This document shows positions 9,917-20,012 of a stretch of DNA of 64,000 bases, piece after piece. The stretch is from Rhizomys pruinosus. Lineage: Eukaryota; Chordata; Mammalia; Rodentia; Spalacidae. A program made the position numbers and the translations under genes. The notes beneath the pieces are model-generated. The model did not search any database. It was not told where the DNA came from and saw only the letters and a list, made by a program, of their open reading frames with translations. Location: positions 169,658 to 233,657 of the forward strand of contig VZQC01002907.1 in assembly GCA_009823505.1 (NCBI GenBank), written 5' to 3'. Within the stretch, counting starts at the first letter, position 1. Every line of letters starts with the position of its first letter.

Positions 9917-10080
9917 TGCGGGCATGGTGGCACACACCTTTAATCCCAGCACTTGGGACGCAGAGGCAGCCGGATCTCTGTGAGTTCAAGGCCAGCCTGG
10001 TCTACATAGTGAGTTCCAAGACAGCTGGGACTGCAGGGAGACCCAGTCTCAAAAACAAACAAACAACAACAACAACAACA
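9917..10080 (+). mobile_element. B1 SINE
   Basis: Complete B1 with AAAC/AAC tail. An ID-like fragment (about 9,816-9,870) precedes it. Confidence 0.92.
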
Positions 10081-10895
10081 CTATAAAAACAAAACAAATG
10101 CTTCCAGGCTAAGTCACAAAGTCACAACTCTCACCACCCTTGCCCCTTCATTCCATCTCTGTCTCACTGTAATCCTATCTACATTGAATCACTTCACTTC
10201 CCCTTTAACTGCACCCAGCAGAAGTAGAAATGCAGCCTGGGATACCTGGGGCAGAAGAGCGGCTCCGTTTTGAGAAGTTGCTCAGCTCCTGGTTTGAACA
10301 GTCGGGCAGGCGGGTGGGGTTCGAAGTAGAAGAAATGGGTTTTCCTCAGTCTTTCACACGCCCAAACTCTGGGAAGTAAAAAAAGATGGAAAAAGCCCCA
10401 AGCTTGGGATGTGGTCAGCCTTAGCTCGTGCAGGGCACCCACTGAGGCAGGGAGGAAGGCAAAAGAATGGAAGCCAAGACCTTGCCTCTGTTATAGGACA
10501 GGAGTAGTTTTGGGCAATTAGCAGGTGGAAGCCACATGCCTGGCTCTCTTCATAACCATCTCTATCATCACAAAGCACACAGTGTCAGAGGTTTTATCTT
10601 GGAGAAATACCTGTAACACTGATGACTGAAACTCAGGTTTCTGTTCTTTATACAGGACTTTCCCAAACATATGTTGGGCCACATTCATGATTTTAAACCC
10701 TAGTTCAAAGACAAAAAGAGTTTCATAGAGACATACTTCATGCCAGTGCATGTAGCTACACTTCTGAACAATTAGACAAGTAGTAACAATTAGACAATTA
10801 GACTACATCATTTGCAAGGTGTATAAGTGTGTTAAATCATATCATGTCACCTCAATGTTTTTCTAAGCAATGAAAATATTGAAACAATTTTAAGT
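10081..10895. other. Repeat-poor interval, no gene seen
   Basis: About 800 bp without recognisable repeat. The open frames on the minus strand (10,194-10,751) are short, overlap one another and match nothing I know. Confidence 0.5.
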
Positions 10896-10899
10896 AAAC

Positions 10900-11160
10900 T
10901 TTTTTTTTGGTCTTTTTAAGACAGGATCTTCCTTTAGTCCCAGCTGGCCTGGAGCTCACATGTAGACCAGGCTGGCCTTGAACTCACAGAGATCCACCTG
11001 CCTCTGAATCCCACATGCTGAGATTAAAGGCATGTGCCAGCCATTGCACGACACGGTGCACAAACTTGCATGCAGACAGTACATTCATACACATACAGAA
11101 ATAAATAAAATTAATTAAAAAAATTAAAAAAAAAAATAAAGGCATGTGCCAGCATGCCCA
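10900..11160 (-). mobile_element. B1 SINE split by a truncated B2
   Basis: Inverted B1 from about 10,900 to 11,041. Its last ~20 bp reappear at 11,137-11,160 after the inserted B2 fragment. Confidence 0.92.
11042..11136 (+). mobile_element. 5'-truncated B2/B3 SINE
   Basis: Only the last third of a young B2 (from cattgcacgacacggtgcac) plus its A-rich tail. A perfect 17-bp target-site duplication, taaaggcatgtgccagc, flanks it, so it inserted in this truncated form. Confidence 0.93.
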
Positions 11161-11274
11161 TCCATTCAATTATTTTTTCCTAATACACATTACAGTTGTC
11201 AGTCATTGCAGGTACCTTTATCACCACTGGTGGTAGGTATAAAACATTTATGGGAAGTATTGCTTTAGCTAAAT

Positions 11275-11850
11275 ACCTTAATTTTTCTAAAATTTATTTG
11301 CGGTGGTGATGGGGCTACCACAGAGCAAGTGTGGTGGTCAGAGGACCACCCGTGGAAGTCAGGTCTATCCTTCCATCTTATGGGTCTTGTGGATTGTTCT
11401 ACTTTGCTGTGACGAAACACTCTAACCAATACCAACTTAAGGAGGAAAGGGTTTATTCATCTTACATCTCCCGGGTCACAGTTCATCACTTAGGGAGCCC
11501 AAGGTAGGAACTCAGGGCAGGAACCTGGAGGCAGGAGCTGAAGGACAGGCCATAAAGGAATGCTGATTACTGACTTGCTCCCCTGGCCCGTGCCCACCCT
11601 GCTTTCTTATATAATATACAACAATCTGCTCAGGGGTGGTACAACCACCCACAGTAGGCTGGGCCCTCTCACATCAGTCAAAAATCCAGAAAATACCTCA
11701 CAGATGTGGCCACAGGCCCATCCAAAGGAGGCAATTCTCCAATTGAGACTCCCTCGACCCAGGTGTGTCAAGTTGACAGGAAAGCTATCCAGCAGAAGGA
11801 TCAAACTTAGGTCATCAGGCTTGGTGGCAGGTGCCTTTACCTGATGACCC
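11275..11850 (-). mobile_element. B3-type SINE split by an LTR-like element
   Basis: Inverted B3-like halves at 11,290-11,390 (gtgtggtggtcagaggacca) and 11,797-11,850 (caggcttggtggcaggtgcc) lie on either side of the LTR-like insertion. Confidence 0.55.
11392..11792 (-). mobile_element. LTR-like solo element (MaLR-type)
   Basis: Reverse-complement relative of 8,178-8,589: gggtttattcatcttacatc, gggctgggccctc-type block, and caggtgtgtcaagttgacag at its far end. Confidence 0.6.
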
Positions 11851-11867
11851 CTAAATAGTCCACTGTG

Positions 11868-11950
11868 CATATTTTCTAAGGTCAGGGAACATGTTTTATT
11901 CAGTGCCTAGCACCGTGATGAAGCTCAATAAATATTTGGGTTTCTTCCTT
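11868..11950 (+). mobile_element. L2 LINE 3'-end fragment
   Basis: cagtgcctagcaccgtgatg...ctcaataaatatttggg matches the conserved L2 3' end. Confidence 0.65.
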
Positions 11951-12958
11951 TAATTTGCTTTGTTTAGATGATGGATTATGATTAGAAGGAGCAGTCTATG
12001 TAGTCAGCATGAACAAAATCTCAAAGACCAAGAAGAGCGAGTGATATTTAGGTGAGAAGGAAAGTTGCCCTCGTTTCAGTAGTGTGCTCTCATTATTTGG
12101 ATTTGGCTCAATGGTATTTTACTAATAACAGGATAGAAAACAGGAAATCCCTCATATGCTTTCTCTCTGTCCTTCCTGGGATGAGCAAGACATTTACAAA
12201 TTAAAGGCTTGGCATTAGGTGTGGAGGGAAATACATAATCACTGATCAGGAAATATTAGTTGAATTAATTGGGGAACTGGCTTAGCTACAGTCAATTTAC
12301 CCCCGCAAAGAAATCATCAAAGAAAAATAGAGGAAAAACCAATATTTATGCAGTACAGACTATTTGGGGCCTTTATAAATCTTTCCTCTGCATTTATGTG
12401 GCAGCCTCTAGATGAAGAGCAAGGTCATGCCTCTGAGCGACAGACATCTCCACCTGTTTCTAACCAAAGCCAGCTTCTTCTCAGAAGACCACAGTTTTCA
12501 AAGAGGATTCATATCCTAATTTTATCCCAAGAGCAGTACAGAAACTTGTAGTAAATAACAGACCCTCCCCAACTGACGAAAGGAATAAACGACTAAAGAA
12601 AGTTGTGAATACTATTATAGATAACTAGGAAGTTAAGGGAAGGCTGCCGGGGAAGAAGAGAAAGCGCCGTCAATCAATCCTGGATAGTAACCCGCTTCTC
12701 CTTCACCCTACCTTCCTCACCCCTCCTGAATATTTCATTCAAGAATAATTCCCTAACATGTAACTGGAGATTGTAACAGTCAAGTATAATTCCCTAACAT
12801 GTAACTGGAGATTGTAACCTATCCATCCAAGAAACCTGTCTCTCCAACACTGAAAAAGATTACTAAGGATCCAGAGAGGGCATGACTGGGATTGGAGTGC
12901 TAATTCTGTTCTGGGATTGACAAAATGATCTTACTTATTGCTGATTTCCTCTAATATG
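11951..12958. other. Repeat-poor interval with one 41-bp tandem duplication
   Basis: About 1 kb without recognised repeats or genes. A unit of about 38 bp (aataattccctaacatgtaa...) occurs twice at 12,740-12,777 and 12,781-12,818, period 41 bp, with one mismatch seen. Confidence 0.6.
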
Positions 12959-13165
12959 GTGTGTTTAACTCATTCATTTAACAGTTCTTTTCTGGGTGCT
13001 TATTGCTCCTCAAGCATTGCTTGGTATGCTAGAGATTCAGCAAGGATTAGAACACAGACAGTCTCATTCTGATGAATTCATGTTCAAGTAAGAGAGACAG
13101 ATAATAAACAATAAACAATCCCTGATGGTGAGCACTGCTATGGAAAACATAAAGGAGCCTGCCAG
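12959..13165 (-). mobile_element. L2 LINE fragment
   Basis: cattcatttaacagttcttt, then ctgggtgcttattgctcctc, then gagattcagcaaggattaga: the reverse complement of the L2 3' region, diverged. Confidence 0.5.
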
Positions 13166-13507
13166 GGTGTAAGCCAGGGAAAAGGGGACAGTGTCTGGGG
13201 CTGGCAGGTAATCCGGGGAAATGATGTTGGGTATGCAGTTAGATACCAAGTCAATGATTTATGAGACCCAGTCTGCCAAGGAACTCCAGTAGTTCCTGCT
13301 GATGCTTCAGGTGAAAGGGCCAAGAGCTCTCCCACCCCACATAACCGAGGGGGGGGGTCTTTAACAAAAGTAGCCTTTCTTGAATTTGTATCCACTAGTT
13401 TTCTTGCTTATGGTTTAGTCTGAAGATCATGTTTGGGTATGAAAAAAATCTTTGATCTTGGAAGTCCTTTTCTGTTTTTTAATGGACTCTTGAAAAAGTT
13501 AGCATGT

Positions 13508-13655
13508 GCTGGGCATGGTGGCGCTCACCTTTGATCACAGCACTCAGGAGGCAGAGGAAGGCGGATCTCTGTGAGTTCAAGGTCAGCCTGGTCTACAGAG
13601 CGACTTCCAGGCCAGCTGGGGTTACAGGGAGACCCTGTCTCAAAAAGACAAAAAC
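13508..13655 (+). mobile_element. B1 SINE
   Basis: Complete B1; flanked by aagttagca duplications. Confidence 0.92.
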
Positions 13656-14274
13656 AAAGTTAGCAGGCAACCTCTACTCTGCAGAACGAGTACAGATTCC
13701 AGCGATCTGACTCTGGCTTTGCTAGAACCTTCCTTTCCTTCTGGGGTCCTCCAGGCCTGTGTCAACCACCGACTCTGCCTCTCCTAGTAGATAGTGCACG
13801 CCTTATGCTGTTGCCCACCGAGTGAAGCACTTTCTGTCTGCCCCACACAGTTTCCTACAGACCCTGAGGGAAGGACTCTAGTTTTCTCCCAACTGTAAAA
13901 TGCAGAGCTGACCAGCTGCCTCCTCCCTGACCCCCAAACTCCGTGCCTTTGTCTCCAGAGATGCCCTGGCAGCTCTCAGGAAAAGCACTTATATGTGAAT
14001 GCGAAATCATTTTCTGGTAACACGGATCTAATAAGCATTTCTACATGAGGAAGCAGAGGCCAAGTGGGATTGAAAGGATCCATTTCTCACATATTTCAAG
14101 ACAAGTGAGGAACCAGGCAGGAAAACAAAGAACTAGGGTTAAAGAAAAAAGGCTCCCGTGGAGCAGGGGCAGAAGGGGGCGAGGAAGGATAGGAGTCGGG
14201 GTGTAGCAAGTGATCAAAAGTCAATTTCTGTGACTGCTCCCAGTTCCCTTCTCCTATCTCCGGACAGAACTTAC

Positions 14275-14307
14275 TTGAAGGTGGACGATTTCCCGGTCTG
14301 ACTCCAT
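14275..14307 (-). CDS. Candidate first coding exon (11 codons, phase 0)
   Basis: Seen: on the minus strand an ATG at 14,307 sits in a strong Kozak context (AAGATGG). It is followed by 11 open codons (MESDREIVHLQ) ending exactly at CAA|GTAAGT, a strong splice-donor match. The 230 bp upstream on that strand are GC-rich with repeated CpGs and a CACGTG-type E-box near 14,474. Inference: this could be the promoter-proximal first coding exon of a gene running leftwards. I do not recognise the protein. REIVHLQ recalls the beta-tubulin N-terminus, but beta-tubulin has no intron there. No second exon was found, so this may be chance. Confidence 0.25.
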
Positions 14308-14520
14308 CTTGCCGCCCTCCGACCACTTCCCACCCACCGCGGGCCTGGAGCACTCTGCGTGGGCAACTCCGCTCTGCAGTCTGCGGGCTGCGGCTCTCCT
14401 GGGGTGGGAGAGTGCAGCTGCAGGACAGACCTGCTGGATGCTCGGCTTGGCCTCAGCCCCTGGGGGAGGCCCACACGTGTGCCCTGCATGCGGCCCATGG
14501 CTGGGCGGCCTTTAACAGAA
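14284..14520 (-). promoter_or_regulatory. Candidate GC-rich promoter segment
   Basis: A locally GC-rich, CpG-containing block in otherwise AT-balanced repeat-poor DNA, directly upstream of the candidate exon. No TATA box is clear. Confidence 0.25.
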
Positions 14521-15065
14521 GGAAATTCTGCAGATTTATCAAGAAAATTGGAGGGTCTGAGCTTCTGCAGAGTTCCAAGACTGTATTTTGGGGATCTCTC
14601 CCTCCCAGTGGGGGGTTAGCTTACCTAAGAGGCTCTAAAACTACAAGTTAAGTAATGTTTTCAATGACAGATTGATACGTTCAACCTCCGGAGGTAAGAC
14701 AGACAAAGGCTTGAGAGAGCAGGGAAAGTTGTGCCTTCAAATCCCTTTCATGAAACTAGTTGCACACACACACCCTCCCAACTGGGTCTGAAAGAGAACT
14801 ATAGGAGTGAGCCTTTTGGGGGAAACTTTATTTTTCCTGTTTACCTTAGAACCTAAAAACACTTCTGTCTTCTTCCTGAGACTCAATTTAGACCTAAACT
14901 GGCATGGAGGTGGGAGTGCTGTCAGGATAATTTCCATTCTGGGTATAAGGAGGTGGAGGCGAGCAGGGGACAGGCAGAGTCATTTATTTATCCTCCCTAC
15001 CTCAACTGTGTACGTGTGGGAGAGGCATGTGGGGGGGGGTTCTCTTACATGTCTAAGTCCCACCA

Positions 15066-15295
15066 TGCTAGACAGTGACTGAGCAGGTAAGATGATAAAT
15101 GGGAGTTATGCTTTAGTCTGCTCTAAACATTCTTTTTTTTTGAGACAGGGTCTCTCTCTATAGTCCCAGCTGGCCTGGAACTGACTCTGTAGACCAGGCT
15201 GGCCTTGAACTCACAGAGATCAGCCTGCCTCTGCCTCCCAAGTGCTAGGATAAAGGTGTGTGCCACCACTCCTGGCTTAAAGATGGTTCTTAGCC
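15066..15295. repeat. Direct duplication copy 1, ends at N
   Basis: 230 bp repeated at 15,297-15,535 on the other side of a single N. The shared start is tgctagacagtgactgagca. It contains an inverted B1 (15,131-15,275). Copies differ in T-tract length and a few bases. This looks like overlapping contig ends rather than a genomic duplication. Confidence 0.9.
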
Positions 15296-15296
15296 N
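15296..15296. other. Single N (assembly join)
   Basis: One ambiguous base between two copies of the same 230 bp. Confidence 0.95.
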
Positions 15297-15357
15297 TGCT
15301 AGACAGTGACTGAGCAGGTAAGATGATAAATGGGAGTTATGCTTTAGTCTGCTCTAA

Positions 15358-15602
15358 ACATTCTTTTTTTTTTTTTTTTTTGAGACAGGGTCTCTCTCTA
15401 TAGTCCCAGCTGACCTAGAACTCACTCTGTAGACCAGGCTGGCCTTGAACTCACAGAGATCAGCCTGCCTCTGCCTCCCAAGTGCTAGGATAAAGGTGAG
15501 TGCCACCACGCCTGGCTTAAAGACGGTTCTTAGCTGCCATGTGGGTGCTGGGAATCTGCAAGAGCAGTCGGTGCCCTTAACCACTGAGCCATCTCTCCTG
15601 CC
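15358..15602 (-). mobile_element. Composite SINE: B2 5' half joined to B1
   Basis: On the minus strand: a B2 tRNA-like half (15,602 to about 15,516) ending aagaaccgtctttaag, then directly a full B1 (gccagg...) with a long A-tail. The whole unit is flanked by ctttagtctgctctaa (15,342-15,357) and ctttagcctactctaa (15,603-15,618), a 16-bp target-site duplication with two mismatches. This says it moved as one unit. The tRNA half lacks about 9 bp around the B box. Confidence 0.82.
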
Positions 15603-15618
15603 CTTTAGCCTACTCTAA

Positions 15619-16264
15619 TAAGCAGACTTGGCTCCAATGACTAAAAGTCCAGCCACGTAGACTAGTTTTCCGATTTGCATCTCTCTGTAAGGATGGAATT
15701 CGGGCACATGGGAGGTAAGGAGGACATTGTTCTGGATGGCTCCTGTAGCCTCTCCACTTCGTTTCTGCTAAGGACCTGCTGTGGGAGGCAGCACTTTAGC
15801 CGAGTTGTGACTGCCGAGGAGAGGCTGGTCCTGGTGCGTGACCTCCTGTGGCATTGGTGGCTGCTGTCTGTGGTGGTGACAGTTTATGATCCAGTCCTTT
15901 TCTAACCTCAAGGACCTAGTGGTCCTCTTTCTTGACTGCTTCATGTTGACTCTCATGATGTGGACCACGCTCTGTGACCTGAGCAGGACTTTTCTGTGTA
16001 TCTCAGACATCCACTCCACTGAGATGATCAGACATTCGGCTAAGAATCCTGATCCCCTGATCCTGGGCCTACAGGAACTTAGAACCACTAAGGAAGGGCT
16101 GGAGAGAGGGTAAATCCAAACACCATTACTGGCTAACCACCATTGGCTGTGTTATGGTTGTGCCAAGTTAGTAGAGGCCAAGAGCCTTTGAGTTAATCTC
16201 CATTGAGACTCCCAGGTGGGAGTTAATACCTAAAACCCACTCCTTTGTAGCATCCATGCAGAAA
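15619..16264. other. Repeat-poor interval, no gene seen
   Basis: Two opposed open frames of 76-106 codons overlap here (15,675-16,088). Neither resembles a known protein and neither has splice or promoter context. Confidence 0.5.
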
Positions 16265-16590
16265 CATACCACTGTGTGAGTTATTTTACTTGTTAACACA
16301 ACAAGTTGGCTCAGGCTTTGAGGGGCTCCAGTCATCATCACAGGGAGGCTACCAGCTGGAGTAGAAGGCAGCAGGGGACATTGTGCCCACGGTAGAGATG
16401 CCAAATGCTGGTGCTCAGTTTATTTTCTCCTTTACCTTCAGTCCAGGACCCCTGTCCATGGAATAGTGCTGACCGCATTCAAGATAGGTCTTCCCTCCTC
16501 AGCTGACCCTATCGGGAAACAGCCTCACAAATGTACAGCCGAGTCTTCTAGCTGATTCTAAATCCTATCAAGTTGACAAGATTAACCATT
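16265..16590 (-). mobile_element. LTR-like element, old
   Basis: Relative of the LTR-like family: ttattttctcctttaccttc, ggacccctgtccatgg, and the end tcaagttgacaagattaacc. Confidence 0.5.
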
Positions 16591-16599
16591 ACACCCTTT

Positions 16600-16930
16600 A
16601 TATCTCTGTCAGTCAGCTTTCTGTCACTGTGCCAGAATACTTGAGATAATTAACCTTTGGCTCACAGCTTCAAAGATTTCAGTCCATGGTGGGCAGGCCC
16701 GGCTGCTTTGGGCCTGTAGCCGTACCCCAGGTCATGAAGAGTGTTATAAAGGAAGTCCGTTCACCTCCTGGCAGCCTGGAGCAAAAAGAAAAGAGGGAGG
16801 GGAAGAGAAGGCTCCTTACATCCTGCAAGGGCAAGCCCACAGCACCCCACTTCCTCCACTGGCTCCCGCCTCCATAACCACCCAGTAGCACCGTTCCCTG
16901 ATGACCAATCTTTTAGCACTCGGGCCTCTG
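16600..16930 (-). mobile_element. LTR-like or medium-reiterated repeat, old
   Basis: Begins tcagctttctgtcactgtgc and ggctcacagcttcaaagatt, typical of the far end of the same class of elements. Strongly diverged. Confidence 0.4.
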
Positions 16931-16987
16931 GGGACCATTTCACTGCCTGTGTGATAAGTACTATTCTAATCATTTGGCTTTACTGCT

Positions 16988-17227
16988 CTTTTTTTTTCTC
17001 TATGGGTGTGAATGTACTGTCTGCATGCAGGTCTGTGCACCCGTGTCGTGCAATGCCGCGGAGGTCAGAAGAGGGTCTCGGATTCCCCTGGAACTGGAGT
17101 TCTCCTTTAATTGGAGTTTCAGACGGTTCTCGGCCGCCATATGGGTGCTGGGGATTGAACCCGGGTCCTCTGCAAGAGCAGTTCGACGCTCTTAACCTCT
17201 TAACCGCTAGGCCATCTCTCCAGCCCC
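16988..17227 (-). mobile_element. B2/B3 SINE, 18-bp duplication subfamily
   Basis: Full-length inverted copy. It has a short local duplication (cttaacctcttaacc) in the tRNA-like head. Confidence 0.93.
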
Positions 17228-17598
17228 TCTTTTTTTTTTTTTAAATAACAGCTCTGGGAAGTTAGATCCCATTATTATCACTGATTGGCCGGGGACAGAA
17301 CAGAAGAACAAGTATCCACCAAGGTTGGCTGCAAGATGTGAAGCCTAGAAATCTGGACTCTGATTACACACAGTTTGGGTTTGAAGAGCAGACAGCCACA
17401 CCTCCCAATGCCTGCGTTCCCTCCTCTGCTCTTTTCCTTCCTTTTGCCATAATCTAGGATGAAAAAGTGTGATTTCATCTTTTTTCTTTCTCTTTGGCTC
17501 AGATGTATCTTATGAGAAATTCTAGGATAATAATTCAAATGGAGAAATGAAAGAAGTAGAAAATCAAAACCTAGCCATCCAAAATATTGTTTGGGTGG
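17228..17598. other. Repeat-poor interval, no gene seen
   Basis: No recognised repeat or gene. Confidence 0.45.
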
Positions 17599-17822
17599 GG
17601 GCTGGAGAGATGGCTTAGTAGTTAAGAACACTGGCTGCTCTTCCAGAGGACCCAGGTTTGCTTCCCAGTAGCTATCATGTTGGCTAACAACCGTCTGTGA
17701 CTCCAGTTCCAGGGGATCTGATGCCCTCTTCTGACCTCTGTGGGTGCTGCATGACATGTGTAAATACATGCACACAAAACACTCATATGCATAAAATATA
17801 AATTTAAATATAATTTTAAAAA
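17599..17822 (+). mobile_element. B2/B3 SINE (B3-like)
   Basis: Single ctccagttccaggggatctg block, no duplication; flanked by short aaaatattg duplications. Confidence 0.9.
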
Positions 17823-17827
17823 ATATT

Positions 17828-18010
17828 GACTCCAGTCAGCAAGATCGCTCAGCGGATAAAGGCACCTGCCACCAAGCCTGACAAACCAAGTTAAATCCCC
17901 TAGATTTAACAAAGGGGAAGGAGTGAAGTACCTCCTACAAGTCTTCCCCTAATCTCTACATGCACGCTACGTATGTGTGCCCCCCCCCACGCATGCACAC
18001 AGACTCACAC
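17828..18010 (+). mobile_element. B3-type SINE, old
   Basis: cagcaagatcgctcagcgga head and a C-rich/CA-rich end; strongly diverged. Confidence 0.55.
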
Positions 18011-18054
18011 CTGCTCACACAAACTATAACAGTTAAAGTTTAAAAACTTGTCTT

Positions 18055-18435
18055 TCCCAGCACTCAGGAGGCAGAGGCAGGTGGATCTCTGAGTTCAAGG
18101 CCAGCCTGGTTTACAAAGCGAGCTCCAAGCCAGCTAGGACTAAAGGCAGATCCTGTCTCAAAAAGACCAAATTAGGGGCTGGAGATATGGCTCAATGTTT
18201 AAGAGCACCGACTGCTCTTGCAGAGGACCGGGGTTTGATTCCCAGCACCCACATGGCAGCTAAGAACCGTCTTTAAGCCCGATATGGTGGCACACGCCTT
18301 TAATCCCAGCAGTTGGGAGGCAGAGGCAGGTGGATGTCTGTGAGTTCAAGGCCAGCCTGGGCTACAGGGCTAGTTCCAGGCCAGCTGGGGCTACAGGGAG
18401 ACCCTGTCTCAAAAAGCCAAAAAAAAAAAAAACAA
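18055..18435 (+). mobile_element. Composite SINE: B1, B2 half, B1
   Basis: Three parts without unique DNA between them: a 5'-truncated B1 (18,055-18,174), a B2 tRNA-like half (18,175 to about 18,275, ending aagaaccgtctttaa) and a full B1 (from agcccgatatggtgg). A perfect 13-bp duplication, aaaaacttgtctt, flanks the whole block at 18,042-18,054 and 18,436-18,448. Either the trimer inserted as a unit, or a B2-B1 composite landed in the A-tail of an earlier B1. Confidence 0.82.
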
Positions 18436-18559
18436 AAAAACTTGTCTTGCTGGAATATTTTATTTGGAGGATCAGAAGTAAAATATTAACCATTTCCTTT
18501 CTCTTTGCATTCTTATTAACAAATTATTGAGATAAAACAGAATAAGCAAATGCAAACTA

Positions 18560-18760
18560 GGGGGCTGGAGAGATGGCTCAGCAGACCTGGGTTCAAATCT
18601 CAGTACCCACATGTGACTAACAACCACCTGTAACTCCAGTTCCAGGGAATCCAGTGCCCTTTTCTGTCCTCCAAGGTCACAGTACACTAACACCCATGAA
18701 GGAATGACATCCATACACATAAAATAGAAATAAATCAAAGAAATTTTTAAAAAGAAAAGA
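18560..18760 (+). mobile_element. B2/B3 SINE with tRNA-region deletion
   Basis: The head jumps from ggctcagcag to acctgggttcaaatctcagt, losing about 35 bp between the A and B boxes. Flanked by aaatgca(a/g)actag duplications. Confidence 0.9.
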
Positions 18761-18989
18761 AAATGCAGACTAGAAAATCACCTGAATGTATTTTCAAAGA
18801 AATTTCCCAAGAGATGAGAGCACATTGGCCATAAGAGGAAAGAGCTGCGATTGATTACAATCAAGGTCTGACTGCCAAGATTCTAGATCAAAACTGTTTC
18901 CTATCTTTTAGGTAAACAAGAAGCAGGATTTGGAAAGTGTTTTATCTCCTCCGTCACACTGTGACTCTGGACTGAGGGTCATCACATTT

Positions 18990-19320
18990 TTTATGTATGG
19001 GGCCAGGGAACAAATGTTTTTTGTCTTTGAACCATATGGGGTTTTTTTTTGTTTGTTTGTTTTTTGTCTTTTTGAAACAGGGTCTCCCTGTAGCTCCAGC
19101 TGTCCTGGAACTCACTCTGTAGACCAGGCTGGGCTTGAACTCACAGAGATCTGCCTGCCTCTGCCTCCCGAGTGCTAGGGTTAAAGGCTCACGGCCGGAC
19201 CATATGGTTTTTGTCACAATTACTGAGCTGGGCTATTATGGTGTAAAAGCAGTCAGAATGTAAGTGAATGAGTGGAGCAGTAGTCTAGTATAACTTTATG
19301 AATAAAAACAGATTGTCAGA
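18990..19320 (+). mobile_element. hAT-type DNA transposon fossil, split by B1
   Basis: ggggccagggaacaaatgtt ... aaccatatgg / gaccatatgg ttttgtcacaattactgagc...aaagcagtcagaatgtaagt...actttatgaataaaaacag follows the layout of common mammalian non-autonomous Charlie-group elements (known from memory). A B1 inserted at the accatatgg site and duplicated it. Confidence 0.55.
19042..19199 (-). mobile_element. B1 SINE inside hAT fossil
   Basis: Complete inverted B1 with a TTTG-rich tail; flanked by accatatgg duplications. Confidence 0.93.
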
Positions 19321-19620
19321 TATTATATTTAGAAAAATAGTCTTCATGGGAGTGGCAACTGCTGAGCCCTTGCGAGTGGACACTGTGTTCAACCCTCTGG
19401 GGATATCATAGTATAAATGCATGTATGTAGTGAGAGACAAGCATAGCAAGTGCCCCTGTTTGTTGTGAATGGGGCTTCTGACATTTGGCTGTAGCACTGA
19501 ACCTGCCCTTGTGTAGAGGCTGTTCAATCTCGATGGGGAACGTTTCTATCCTTACTGTTAGGGTAATTTTTATAGTGTGTGGTTTAAGGAAAACTTCTAG
19601 GGAAACTCTCTTGGGGAAGT
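19321..19620. other. Repeat-poor interval, no gene seen
   Basis: No recognised repeat or gene. Confidence 0.45.
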
Positions 19621-19621
19621 T

Positions 19622-19778
19622 TTCTTTTTTTCCTTTGGTCTTTTTAGAGACAAGTTCTCTCTATAGCCCCAGCTAACCTGGGAACTTCCTATGTCTATGA
19701 GGCCGGACTAGATCTCACAGAGATCCACCTACCTCTGACTCCCAAGTACTGGCATTAATAACATGCACCACCATGCCT
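19622..19778 (-). mobile_element. B1 SINE
   Basis: Diverged inverted B1. Confidence 0.85.
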
Positions 19779-19789
19779 TTTAAAATTAG

Positions 19790-20004
19790 TTTTTAATTTA
19801 ATTTATTTTTATTTTATGTGCATGAGTGTCTTACCTTTGTGTATGTAAGCCACCCTTGTGTGCAATGCCTGTGGGGGCCAGAAGAGGGCATTAGATTCCC
19901 CTGAAACTGGAGATGGTTGTTAGCCAAGTTGGTGCTGGGAATTGACCTGTGTTCTCTCAAAGAGCGGCCAATGCTCTTAACTACTGAGCCATCTCTTCAG
20001 CCCC
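19790..20004 (-). mobile_element. B2/B3 SINE (older)
   Basis: Inverted copy without the 18-bp duplication. Confidence 0.9.
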
Positions 20005-20012
20005 TGGGGAGA

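Larger units (their letters stand above)
13656..15065. other. 1.4-kb repeat-poor block
   Basis: The longest SINE-free stretch of the first 25 kb. It contains a GC-richer segment (14,284-14,520) with about a dozen CpGs and the candidate exon below. The rest shows no recognised feature. Confidence 0.6.

Noticed and set aside
14275..14307. Beta-tubulin first exon, from REIVHLQ
   Set aside because: Beta-tubulin starts MREIVH and has no intron after this codon; the match is seven residues and probably chance.
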